Source: Candidatus Accumulibacter regalis (lineage in GTDB: Bacteria > Pseudomonadota > Gammaproteobacteria > Burkholderiales > Rhodocyclaceae). Taken from it: a stretch of 55,302 bases of DNA. A program made the position numbers and the translations under genes. Position 1 is the stretch's first letter. The number at the start of each line of letters is the position of its first letter. Location: assembly GCA_000585075.1 (NCBI GenBank), contig JEMY01000027.1, positions 242-55,543 of the forward strand, given 5' to 3'. Positions 16,196-24,280 of this stretch are shown in pieces. Under the pieces are notes generated by a model, which did not search any database, was not told the origin of the DNA, and saw only the letters and a program-made list of their open reading frames with translations.

Positions 16196-17413
16196 ATGAA
16201 GCCCAAGCTCCTGCACGTCCTCGGGGCCGGTCCCTGGCAGCTGCCCACGGTGCGCCTCGCGAAGAGCATCGGATACCGGGTTCTGGTGACCGACGTCTAC
16301 GCCGAGCGGCCAGCCTATGCACTCGCCGACTTTCACGAGGTGGTGGACATCACCGACCTGGAACGTACCCTGCAAGCTGCGATCGACCACCGCATCGATG
16401 GGATTATCTGCGACACCACCGATGTCGGCGTACCGACGGCGGCTTTCGTTGCCGAGCGCCTGGGTCTTCCGGGTATCGGCTACGAGACGGCGCTCAATTT
16501 CACCCACAAGGGTCGCATGCGCCAGTTAACCGAGAACGCCGGGCTGCTTGTTCCCCGCTACCGTGTGATCTCATCGCCCGTTGCCCTGAGAAATGCAGCC
16601 AGCGAAATTGCTTACCCGCTGATCGTCAAGCCGGTGGATAACCAGTCCGGGCGCGGGGTAAGCCGAGTCAGCAACGACAGCGGCCTTGAGGCGGCCTTTC
16701 AAGCGGCGAAAAGCTGCTCGCGTTCGGGAGACGTGCTGATCGAGGCCTGCGTCGTCGGCCACGAGATCATTGTCGACGGGTTTGTCGTGTCCGGCCAGCC
16801 GAAGATCCTCGGAGTTGCCGACAAGGAGCCGTATCCCGATGCCGTGACCGTGTCAGCGCGGATTCACTATCCCGACGGAGAACGCCGACCCGACCTCGAC
16901 CGTATTCAAGCAGCGACCAGCGCCACGCTGTCGGCGCTGGGCCTGCTGAATGGCGTGTTTCACGCGGAGTTCATCGTCCAAGCCCGCGACGTTGTGCCAA
17001 TCGACGTCGCGGCACGTGGCGGCGGTTGCATGATCTATTCGCACCTAATCCCGCACGTCTCGGGGATCAACGTCATGCGGGCGATGATCGAGCTGGCGAT
17101 GGGCGATTTGCCGGCCATCGAACCTGCGACGGTACCCCGGGCAGCAAACATCGAGTTCATCCGCATGCCCCCCGGCAGGCTTGCCGAAATTTTCGGAGTC
17201 AACGCAGCTGCGGCGCTTCCCGGAGTCGCGGCGATTCATTTCAACGTGCAGGTCGGCGAGCAGATCGGCGCCCTCGACGACAAGGACTGTCGGCCCGGCT
17301 ACGTCGTCGCCCTGGCCAATACGGCGGCACAGGTGATCGATGTTTCGCGGCGGGCGAAGTCGCTGCTCAGCGTCCGCATGGATGGCACGGCCGGCCCGGT
17401 GGCCGTGTTCTGA
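16196..17413 (+). CDS. ATP-grasp ligase (405 aa)
   Basis: The protein has a pre-ATP-grasp domain (KLLHVLGAGPWQLPTVRLAKSIGYRVLVTD, about 1-95), an ATP-grasp core (THKGRMRQLTENAGLLVPRYRV, YPLIVKPVDNQSGRGVSRV near 145-163) and the catalytic loop FHAEFIVQ...VPIDVAARGGG near residue 265. It resembles PurK/BL00235-type carboxylate-amine ligases that form an amide through an acyl phosphate. Substrates cannot be read. The neighbours (WbqC 30 bp upstream, amidohydrolase 22 bp downstream) suggest an aminoacyl or acyl modification of a cell-surface amino sugar. Confidence 0.85.
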   Translation: MKPKLLHVLGAGPWQLPTVRLAKSIGYRVLVTDVYAERPAYALADFHEVVDITDLERTLQAAIDHRIDGIICDTTDVGVPTAAFVAERLGLPGIGYETALNFTHKGRMRQLTENAGLLVPRYRVISSPVALRNAASEIAYPLIVKPVDNQSGRGVSRVSNDSGLEAAFQAAKSCSRSGDVLIEACVVGHEIIVDGFVVSGQPKILGVADKEPYPDAVTVSARIHYPDGERRPDLDRIQAATSATLSALGLLNGVFHAEFIVQARDVVPIDVAARGGGCMIYSHLIPHVSGINVMRAMIELAMGDLPAIEPATVPRAANIEFIRMPPGRLAEIFGVNAAAALPGVAAIHFNVQVGEQIGALDDKDCRPGYVVALANTAAQVIDVSRRAKSLLSVRMDGTAGPVAVF

Positions 17414-17435
17414 TTGACCAGGAGGAAAAGCCAAC

Positions 17436-18242
17436 ATGCAATTCTTTGATTCGCTGACCCATGTCACCCGCGACGGCAGCTGGTGTGGAGAGAAACGGTA
17501 CGACGCGTCACTGGCGAAACTCCTCACGGACATGGACGAAGGCGGCGTGCACCGTGCCTGCCTGGTGGCCATCGCCGACTATGTTGACAACGAGGTCGTC
17601 ATCGAGTCGGCGCGCGCGTATCCCGACCGCTTCGTACCCATTGCCGGCCTAAACCCGCGCAGCTTGCCGACATTGCGCAGGGTGGAAGCGGCGGTCGCTG
17701 AACTGGCGGCGCAGGGCTTTGCCGGAATAAAGTTGCACCCGCGACTGAACGACTACGACCCCCTCGATGCGAAATGCATTGCGGCCATCGATGCCGCCGC
17801 CGAGCACGGGCTGGTGATCCTGCTCGACACCCTTTTTCGCCGCCGCGGTCTGGCGACGACCAACGCTCCGGACAGTATCGACTACATTGCCAACGCCTGC
17901 CCGGATACGCGCATCCTGCTGCTGCACGCCGCCGGGCCGTCAATGCTCGACCTGTTCGAGATTGTGCGCGCCAACCCAAAGCTGATGCTGGACTTCTCGT
18001 TCACCATCATGCGTTACGCAGGAAGCCGCCTCGACGAGGACATGCGCTACCTGTTCGCGACAACCGACCAATTGATCACGATTGGCTCCGACTTTCCCGA
18101 GTATCCTCCAAGAACGATTCTGGAACGTTTCAAGCGGCTCAGTGAAGGGATAGAGAGCCATCGTATCGAGAACATCATGTACCGCAACCTGGAACGATTG
18201 TTCGCTGACTACACAGTTACGACACCCGCGAACGAGCCCTAG
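17436..18242 (+). CDS. Amidohydrolase-family TIM-barrel protein (268 aa)
   Basis: The protein has an amidohydrolase-2-like pattern: MQFFDSLTHV at the N-terminus in place of the usual DxHxH, GFAGIKLHPRLNDYDP near residue 93, LLLHAAGPSMLD near residue 164 and TIGSDFPEYPP near residue 217. The His and Asp metal ligands on strands 4 to 8 look present, while the first-strand motif keeps only one His. It starts after a strong AGGAGG site. It may hydrolyse or decarboxylate a small substrate tied to the adjacent ATP-grasp enzyme; no specific reaction can be assigned. Confidence 0.8.
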   Translation: MQFFDSLTHVTRDGSWCGEKRYDASLAKLLTDMDEGGVHRACLVAIADYVDNEVVIESARAYPDRFVPIAGLNPRSLPTLRRVEAAVAELAAQGFAGIKLHPRLNDYDPLDAKCIAAIDAAAEHGLVILLDTLFRRRGLATTNAPDSIDYIANACPDTRILLLHAAGPSMLDLFEIVRANPKLMLDFSFTIMRYAGSRLDEDMRYLFATTDQLITIGSDFPEYPPRTILERFKRLSEGIESHRIENIMYRNLERLFADYTVTTPANEP

Positions 18243-18271
18243 CCAGACACGATTCACGAAGGACGAAACCC

Positions 18272-18652
18272 ATGCCGGCCCGCTTTGATTTCGCTGGACA
18301 TACCTACATTGCGCTGACCCTGCTGTTTACGGTTTACGGCCAGCTGGTGCTCAAATGGCAGATGGGCGACGTCGGTCCACTGCCCCCGGGCACCGGCGGC
18401 AAGCTCTGGTTTCTGCTGCAGCAATTCCTCAACCCGTGGATCATGACCGGCTTCGCGTCGGCATTCCTCGCGTCGCTGGCGTGGATGGCGGCCATGACTC
18501 GCTTCGATCTGAACTACGCCTACCCCTTCATGAGCCTGGCGTTCGTCATCGTCATGGTCTTCTCGGTGCTGTTCCTCGGTGAACAGGTCACGCTGCAGCG
18601 ACTGTTGGGCACCCTGATGGTCGTCGGCGGCCTGATCGTCATGACGCGCTGA
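18272..18652 (+). CDS. SMR/EamA-type four-helix transporter (ArnE/ArnF-like, 126 aa)
   Basis: The protein has four hydrophobic segments (about 8-26, 46-70, 76-97 and 103-124), the charge pattern of small multidrug-resistance-type proteins, and a LVLKWQMGDVG loop after the first helix like that of ArnE/ArnF. The closing segment, EQVTLQRLLGTLMVVGGLIVM, is typical of the family. In glycan clusters such half-size transporters flip undecaprenyl-phosphate sugars. With the GT2 at 14316 and the GT-C-like protein at 12172 it probably completes such a system. An AAGGA site precedes the ATG. Confidence 0.85.
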   Translation: MPARFDFAGHTYIALTLLFTVYGQLVLKWQMGDVGPLPPGTGGKLWFLLQQFLNPWIMTGFASAFLASLAWMAAMTRFDLNYAYPFMSLAFVIVMVFSVLFLGEQVTLQRLLGTLMVVGGLIVMTR

Positions 18653-18873
18653 TGGTCCCCAGCCGTCTTCACAACGCCGAACTCTCGTGCCGGTCGCGAT
18701 GGATGCTGAAGCGTCGATCACCTGCCCGGGAAGGCCCAATGACTCGAACACAGGACCCGCAGCCATGCCGTGCGGGACCGGGGCTAGCGGTCTGGAGGCG
18801 CGCGCCGCAGTTCCTGGAACTCCTGGTGCCCACCGTGACCCTGTCATGAGGAACCACTGAGGAGGCGAGTTCA

Positions 18874-20013
18874 ATGATTCCCTTCAATAAGCCTTACATG
18901 ACCGGCAGGGAACTATGGTATATCGCGCAGGCCCACGCCGCAGGGCAGCTGGCCGGCGACGGCGCGTTCACCCTCAAGTGTCATGCCTGGCTCGAAGCCA
19001 GAACCGGTGCCCACAAGGCGCTACTGACGCATTCCTGCACCGCGGCGCTGGAAATGGCCGCTGTTCTGGCCAACCTCCAGCCCGGCGACGAAGTGATCAT
19101 GCCTTCCTACACCTTTGTGTCCACCGCCAACGCTTTCGTCCTGCGTGGCGCGGTACCGGTTTTCGTCGATATCCGTGCCGACACATTGAACATTGACGAA
19201 ACCAGGATCGAAGCCGCGATCACCGAGAGAACGCGAGCCATCGTCCCCGTTCATTACGCCGGCGTCGCCTGTGAGATGGACACCATCATGGACATCGCCA
19301 GACGCCATGGTCTGGTCGTGATCGAGGATGCGGCGCAGGGGATCATGTCCGCCTACAAGGGTCGCCCCCTGGGTTCCATCGGAGACTTGGGGGCGCTCTC
19401 GTTCCACGAGACCAAGAACATCATCTCGGGTGAAGGTGGCGCTCTCCTGGTCAACAACACAGGCTTCGCCGAGCGAGCGGAGATCATTCGCGAGAAAGGG
19501 ACCAACCGTGCGCGTTTCTTTCGCGGCCAGGTCGATAAGTACACCTGGATCGACGTGGGCTCGTCCTACCTCCCTTCCGAACTGGTGGCCGCCTTTCTCT
19601 ACGCCCAGATGGAAGAGGCCGAGACGATCACGCGACAGCGGCTGGCGACCTGGAATTCCTACCACCAGTGGTTTGCAGAGATCGAGAACAAGGGAGCAGT
19701 GCGCCGCCCGGTCGTGCCGGCCCACTGCTCCCACAATGCTCATATGTACTACCTGCTGCTGCCCGGGCTGGAGCAGCGTGGGACCTTCATCGAGGAACTG
19801 AGGAAAAACGGCATTCAGTCGGTTTTTCACTACGTCCCTCTGGATCGCGCGCCCTGCGGGCAACGCGTCGGGCGGGTGCACGGCGAGTTGACAAACACCT
19901 GGGATCTCTCCGACCGCCTGGTTCGTCTGCCCCTATGGATCGGTGTGGACGAACATCAGCCCGGTATCGTTCAGGCCGTCATCGCCGCTGCCCTGCTGAA
20001 ACAGGCCTCGTGA
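18874..20013 (+). CDS. wecE: TDP-4-keto-6-deoxyhexose transaminase (WecE/RffA type, 379 aa)
   Basis: The protein follows E. coli WecE closely in order and length: MIPFNKPYMTG, GDEVIMPSYTFVSTANAFVLRG, VPVHYAGVACEMDTIMD, EDAAQGIMSAYKGR, the PLP lysine in SFHETKN (Lys181), and REKGTNRARFFRGQVDKYTW. WecE makes TDP-4-amino-4,6-dideoxygalactose from the 4-keto sugar with glutamate as amino donor. It is the last gene of the plus-strand cluster and has a GGAGG ribosome site. It supplies an amino sugar that the ATP-grasp/WbqC genes upstream could further modify. No TDP-glucose synthase or dehydratase gene is in the window. Confidence 0.92.
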   Translation: MIPFNKPYMTGRELWYIAQAHAAGQLAGDGAFTLKCHAWLEARTGAHKALLTHSCTAALEMAAVLANLQPGDEVIMPSYTFVSTANAFVLRGAVPVFVDIRADTLNIDETRIEAAITERTRAIVPVHYAGVACEMDTIMDIARRHGLVVIEDAAQGIMSAYKGRPLGSIGDLGALSFHETKNIISGEGGALLVNNTGFAERAEIIREKGTNRARFFRGQVDKYTWIDVGSSYLPSELVAAFLYAQMEEAETITRQRLATWNSYHQWFAEIENKGAVRRPVVPAHCSHNAHMYYLLLPGLEQRGTFIEELRKNGIQSVFHYVPLDRAPCGQRVGRVHGELTNTWDLSDRLVRLPLWIGVDEHQPGIVQAVIAAALLKQAS

Positions 20014-20014
20014 A

Positions 20015-20041
20015 CCCTGCTGACGGCGGGCGCCAGCAGGG
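20015..20041. terminator. Hairpin between convergent operons
   Basis: An 8-bp perfect stem (CCCTGCTG, 20015-20022, pairing with CAGCAGGG, 20034-20041) with an 11-base loop starts two bases after the wecE stop codon and lies just before the end of the minus-strand flippase gene. It has no clear T-tract on either side, so a terminator role, possibly bidirectional, rests on its position and stem. Confidence 0.5.
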
Positions 20042-20068
20042 CCCCAACTCACGCCAGACAGCGACGGC

Positions 20069-21523
20069 TCAGCGACCCGCGCGCAGCAGAACCCTGGCTT
20101 GCCCAAACAGCTTGCAGACTTCCAACCAGAAAGGATGACGCAGAACCCGCAGCGCGGCGAGCCAGGCAATGGGCGTGGCAACGCTGCCAGCCGCGAAGAA
20201 AACAACGAAGTTCTCTTCGTTCTGGCCAACGGCGATTGCGGCCAGCGCGACCGGCGTCACCGCGATCAGGGTCACCAGGACGCTGGGCAGACAGGCGCTG
20301 ATCATGGCGGCGAAACGCAGGCCAATGATGCGATGCAAGAAATGATGCGAAACGATGGCCCCCCCGAGCGCCGCGGCGACCAGCCCGTAGCACAGTCCGG
20401 TCAGCCCGAACGGGAAGACCAGGAGCAGGCCGAGCAGACGCAGACCCTGGAGCGGGATCTGCAGACGGCTGCTCTGGTCCACTCGTCCCTCGGCCATCAT
20501 GACCTCGGAGGCGAGCAGGTAGGGAAGTTCAAGAATCGCCGCGACACACAGGATCTGCGCCAGGGGGACCGATTCCGTCCATTGCGGCCCATACAGGAGG
20601 CGGACCGCCGAATAGGCGACAATGCCGACATAGAGCATGAAGGGCCAGCCGATCCCGGTGAGCAGCGTGGCCACACGCAGATAGACAGTGCTCGTCCCTT
20701 GCTGCTCGCGCGCCGCCTGCGAGAAATACGGCAGGCATACCTGCATGATGGAGCGCATGAACAGGCGGTTGAAAATCTCCATCAGGCCGTTGGCGCGGCT
20801 GTAGAACGCAGCACCGGCCATGTCCAGCGCGCGCCCGATCACCGCCTCCGGCGCATTCTTGCCCACCTGCCCCAGCAGGTAGATGCCGCTGGCGTGTTTG
20901 CCGAAATGGATCACGTCGCGCATCCCCTTGAACGCCGGCCACGCCGGGAAGTCCCGCGGACGCATGACGATGGAGACGGCGACCGAGACGATGACCCCGG
21001 CCAGTCCCGACCAGGCAAGGCTCATGTAGCTCAAGCCTGCCAGGGCAGCGCCGACCGCGACGATGAAGCTGGTAATGTTGGCCAGCAGGCCGGCAATGAA
21101 GATCGGCCGATAGTTGAGCTGGCGCCTGAAATACGCCATGGTCACCGCGCCGAAGGGAATGAGCACGAAGTTGATGGCCTGAATGCGCATCACGTCGGCG
21201 ATTCCGGCCTGGCGGTAGAAATCGGCGACGGCACCGCTGGAGGCGAACAGGGCGCCGGCCATCAGCCACGACACGGCGATGTTGGCCGCGAAGGCGGAAC
21301 GTATCTTGTCGTCGGTGAGATTCTTCTCCTGGATCAGGTATTCGGCGACGCCGAAGTCGCGAAAGGTGCTGGCCAGCGCCGCCAGCACCGCCGCCACGGC
21401 AAAAATTCCGATTTCGGTTGGCGTCAGCAGGCGCGAGATGAGCAGCGTGCTGGCCAACTGCAGGGCCACACCGACGTAACTGTCTGCCAGCGAGAAAGCA
21501 AGCGAGCGACGAACGGAACTCAA
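20069..21523 (-). CDS. Polysaccharide flippase (Wzx/MOP family, 484 aa)
   Basis: The protein has about 12-14 hydrophobic segments, an SRLLTPTEIGIFAVAAVLAALASTFRDFG opening block and the GLMEIFNRLFMRSIMQVCLPYFSQ middle block of the MOP (Wzx/RfbX/MviN-like) exporters, which flip lipid-linked repeat units across the inner membrane. The frame is open further upstream, but the helical part begins at LSSVRRSLAFSLADSY. I therefore place the start at a TTG at 21523 with GGGAG five bases before it. It is the last gene of the long exopolysaccharide operon and converges with wecE. Confidence 0.88.
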   Translation of the reverse strand: MSSVRRSLAFSLADSYVGVALQLASTLLISRLLTPTEIGIFAVAAVLAALASTFRDFGVAEYLIQEKNLTDDKIRSAFAANIAVSWLMAGALFASSGAVADFYRQAGIADVMRIQAINFVLIPFGAVTMAYFRRQLNYRPIFIAGLLANITSFIVAVGAALAGLSYMSLAWSGLAGVIVSVAVSIVMRPRDFPAWPAFKGMRDVIHFGKHASGIYLLGQVGKNAPEAVIGRALDMAGAAFYSRANGLMEIFNRLFMRSIMQVCLPYFSQAAREQQGTSTVYLRVATLLTGIGWPFMLYVGIVAYSAVRLLYGPQWTESVPLAQILCVAAILELPYLLASEVMMAEGRVDQSSRLQIPLQGLRLLGLLLVFPFGLTGLCYGLVAAALGGAIVSHHFLHRIIGLRFAAMISACLPSVLVTLIAVTPVALAAIAVGQNEENFVVFFAAGSVATPIAWLAALRVLRHPFWLEVCKLFGQARVLLRAGR

Positions 21524-21581
21524 GACGACTCCCGCAACGGTGAGCGATCCACGCTCGACTCCTTGGTCACCGTCGGCACAC

Positions 21582-22346
21582 TCACCGTGTCGCACTCCCG
21601 GCACTCCGGGAGCCCCGGGATTTCTCGCCAGGCGTTGCCTCGGACTCGGCGCTCGCGTCGCCAGTGTCGGAAAGCTCGCTCGCCTCGGGCTGCGCCGCAA
21701 CCGCGTCCGGACGGCTGCCGAGCACCCGGTATTGCTCACGCAGCACCCTCGACCCTGGTGCGTATTCCAGGCCCTGCTTGACCAGCTTTCGTGCTTCCGC
21801 CGTCTTGCCGACCTTGATCAGATACTCGGCCCAATGCGAATAGGCCGGCCAGTAATCACGCTTGAGCGCTCTCGCCTTGGCGAACGATTTTTCGGCGTCG
21901 CGGGGGCGCGAGAGGAGCAACTCGACCTCTCCGACGCGGGTGTGGATTTCCGGCAGCAGGACGAAATTGGCGGAGGCGTACCTGAGCACGAAATTGTAGT
22001 CGTCGAGGACGCTCCCCAGCAGATGTTGGCGCATTTGCGGGGCGGTGCCGCTGCGCATGGCGCGCTGCATGTTGATCTGTCCCCAGCAGTAATGGTGCAT
22101 GGCCCAGAAGGTCTTGCCCATCATCCCCACCCAGCGTTGCGCCGCTGGCGAGGGAGCATCCGGTGTGCCGCTGTTCCCGTAGCCCTGCGTATCCCGGCAA
22201 TAGCTTGGCGCGAGAGCCATTTCCGCCTGCGTTTCATTCATCGGCTGCATGGCGTAAGTCGCCGTGGACGCGAGCACCAGAACAGACGACAGGCTGCCGA
22301 CGAGGAAGCGGGAAAGGGGATTCCAGAACTTCGAATAGCTGATCAT
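21582..22346 (-). CDS. Exported TPR-like protein of the exopolysaccharide locus (254 aa)
   Basis: I do not recognise a named family. The start at 22346 gives a signal peptide (residues about 10-32, ending STATYA). The mature part has Cys residues near 50 and 82, an FWAMHHYCWGQINMQRAM helix, and from about 120 helical repeats such as RPRDAEKSFAKARALKRDYWPAYSHWAEYLIKVGKTAEARKLV that look like tetratricopeptide repeats. The last 40 residues are low-complexity and charged. It lies between the second deacetylase and the flippase, so it is probably a periplasmic scaffold for polymer export; that is inference. Confidence 0.65.
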   Translation of the reverse strand: MISYSKFWNPLSRFLVGSLSSVLVLASTATYAMQPMNETQAEMALAPSYCRDTQGYGNSGTPDAPSPAAQRWVGMMGKTFWAMHHYCWGQINMQRAMRSGTAPQMRQHLLGSVLDDYNFVLRYASANFVLLPEIHTRVGEVELLLSRPRDAEKSFAKARALKRDYWPAYSHWAEYLIKVGKTAEARKLVKQGLEYAPGSRVLREQYRVLGSRPDAVAAQPEASELSDTGDASAESEATPGEKSRGSRSAGSATR

Positions 22347-22425
22347 TATCGTTTTCTCTCCATGGTGTTGGCATTCGCCGTCGTTCGCGGCGTGACCCCC
22401 GCCCGGCCCTTTCCGGGCACTGGCT

Positions 22426-23415
22426 TCAGGTGGACCCCGCAAGTTCATAGCGGGTGTGGCTCTGATGCATCAGCAGGCGCGTCGCCCAGGTCCCCAGGGA
22501 ACGCCCCCAGGGGGTAAACCTGGGCAACTCGAAAAGGCCGTCGCCAACGCGGGCAACGCCCGGCGCGGTGCTCACCGCGGCGCGAAAACCGAGGCGGCGC
22601 AGCAAGGCGACGTGGCTCTGGTCGTAGTCGCGCATCGGCTTCCCGTTGGGGTAGGCAAAGAGCTCGACCGGAGCGTCGATGATCTCCTGCAGGCGATCGC
22701 GCCCGCTACTGATCTCGCCCTCGGCCTGCGCCGGCGTCAGGGTGGTCAGGATCGGGTGGTTCACCGTATGCGCGCCGATTTCCATCCCTGCACGATGCAG
22801 TTCGCGAACCTGCTCGGAACGCATCATCAAATCCCCGGGGAGATCCGGGACGCCGCTCGCCGCCAGGAGCCGTGAAATCGCCTCTTCGCGCTCACCGAGG
22901 GTAAGGTACTTGATCGCCGACAGCAGCGTCAGAATCGCCGCCGTCCGCTCTTGCGGGCCGGCCAGCGAACAGCGTCCCTGCCCGAGAAAAGCCAGATCAA
23001 GCTCGCTCTTGGTGCAGGCGCGAACGATTTCGATCACGGAATCGTTCCACATCCGACCGCCGTCGAGGAAGCCGCTGGAGACGAAAAAACTGGCCACCAG
23101 GCCGCAGCGCTGCAGAATCGGCAAAGCCACCTGCGCATTGTCCGCGTAGCCATCGTCGAAAGTGATGACCAGCGCGCGCGGCGGCAATGTGCCCTGTTCC
23201 AGACCGGCGACGGCGTCGGCAAGCGAAAGAACACGGAAGCTGCGGGCGACAAAACGCATCAGGCGTTCAAATTGCGAGGCATCGATCTCTTGCGGAAAAA
23301 GCTCGTCGGTGTGGGCGTGGACGCGATGAAAGATAAGGATCGACAGACGCGGTGTCGTCAGGCGATGCAAGAGTCCGAACGCGCTCCGGGTGGCGCCAGC
23401 GATCAGTGTGTCCAC
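22426..23415 (-). CDS. Polysaccharide deacetylase (NodB-type, 329 aa)
   Basis: NodB homology motif 1 is TFDDGYADN (from residue 85) and motif 2 is HTVNHP (216-221), giving the Asp and two His metal ligands. FAYPNGKPMRDYDQ follows as motif 3. These enzymes remove N-acetyl groups from extracellular or lipid-linked glycans. The start chosen is a GTG at 23415 with a GGA site six bases upstream; a longer open frame extends into the methyltransferase gene and is not used. It is a second deacetylase in the operon, distinct from the DUF3473 type at 41072. Confidence 0.88.
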   Translation of the reverse strand: MDTLIAGATRSAFGLLHRLTTPRLSILIFHRVHAHTDELFPQEIDASQFERLMRFVARSFRVLSLADAVAGLEQGTLPPRALVITFDDGYADNAQVALPILQRCGLVASFFVSSGFLDGGRMWNDSVIEIVRACTKSELDLAFLGQGRCSLAGPQERTAAILTLLSAIKYLTLGEREEAISRLLAASGVPDLPGDLMMRSEQVRELHRAGMEIGAHTVNHPILTTLTPAQAEGEISSGRDRLQEIIDAPVELFAYPNGKPMRDYDQSHVALLRRLGFRAAVSTAPGVARVGDGLFELPRFTPWGRSLGTWATRLLMHQSHTRYELAGST

Positions 23416-23441
23416 GGCACTTCCAGCAGGTTTGGCAGGTG

Positions 23442-24161
23442 TCAACGGGGCCGCCCGGGCTTGCGCAGGGTGACCAGAATCCAGCCGCGCAGAAAGCGCA
23501 GGGCCTCGAAGCGGCTGATCAGTTTCTCGTAGCACGTACCGACGAAGAAAAGAACGCCGTTGAACATCAGATAGTTCGGGTACTGGCTCAAGTACTCGAA
23601 AGACGCGATCTCCAGCCCTGCCTCCGCCGCCAGGCGTTCGACATCGCCCCTGGTATTGGTCCGGTACGCGGTCGGGAAGGTGTCCTCCTCCTCGCGCCCC
23701 TCGACCATCTTGACGATGCGAGCGTGAAAGCGGTTGGGAACCAGGCGCGCGACCACGGTTCCGTAATCCCACATGTTGGCGGTCAGGAAAACCACCTCCC
23801 CACCCGGACGCAGGATACGCGCGAACTCCCGGTACACCGACGCCGGGTCCGTGAGATGCTCGAAAACACTGCGCGACATGATCAGATCGACGCTGGCATC
23901 GGGCACGGGGATCCTGGCCAGGTCGGCATTGTGCGTTTCTATCCCCGGCGGGACATCGGTAAAACTGACCAGCTCGACGCCAATCAGCGTCTTCGCCCGG
24001 CCAAGGAACTTTCTCAGGACGGGAACCGTGCGCCCGCAGCCCGCGTCAAGGAGAGTCGCGTCGGGGGTCAGGAGTTTCTCGACATGCTCCTCATAGACGC
24101 GATACGGGTGGACGCTGTCGGCGTAGTACTTGCGGTGCAGGGTGTCGGCTAGTTTGGTCAT
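23442..24161 (-). CDS. SAM-dependent methyltransferase (239 aa)
   Basis: Class I methyltransferase motifs are present: LLDAGCGRT (37-45), an acidic residue after strand 2 (GVELVSF), IPVPDASVDLIMSRSVFEHLTDP (motif IV region) and ILRPGGEVVFLT. It belongs to the methyltransferase-11/23-like group that is common in glycan clusters, where a hydroxyl or carboxyl of a sugar is methylated. The substrate is not readable. It sits between the ligase-like gene and the second deacetylase. Confidence 0.85.
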   Translation of the reverse strand: MTKLADTLHRKYYADSVHPYRVYEEHVEKLLTPDATLLDAGCGRTVPVLRKFLGRAKTLIGVELVSFTDVPPGIETHNADLARIPVPDASVDLIMSRSVFEHLTDPASVYREFARILRPGGEVVFLTANMWDYGTVVARLVPNRFHARIVKMVEGREEEDTFPTAYRTNTRGDVERLAAEAGLEIASFEYLSQYPNYLMFNGVLFFVGTCYEKLISRFEALRFLRGWILVTLRKPGRPR

Positions 24162-24280
24162 TTTGGTTTTGGCTTCAGGTTTACCGTGAAAAGCGGGTCA
24201 GCGACGCGAGCCCCATCGCCCGCCGCCAAGGCCGCTGCCTGAGGGAAGGGGGAGGCATACCGGGCACGCACAATGGCAGA

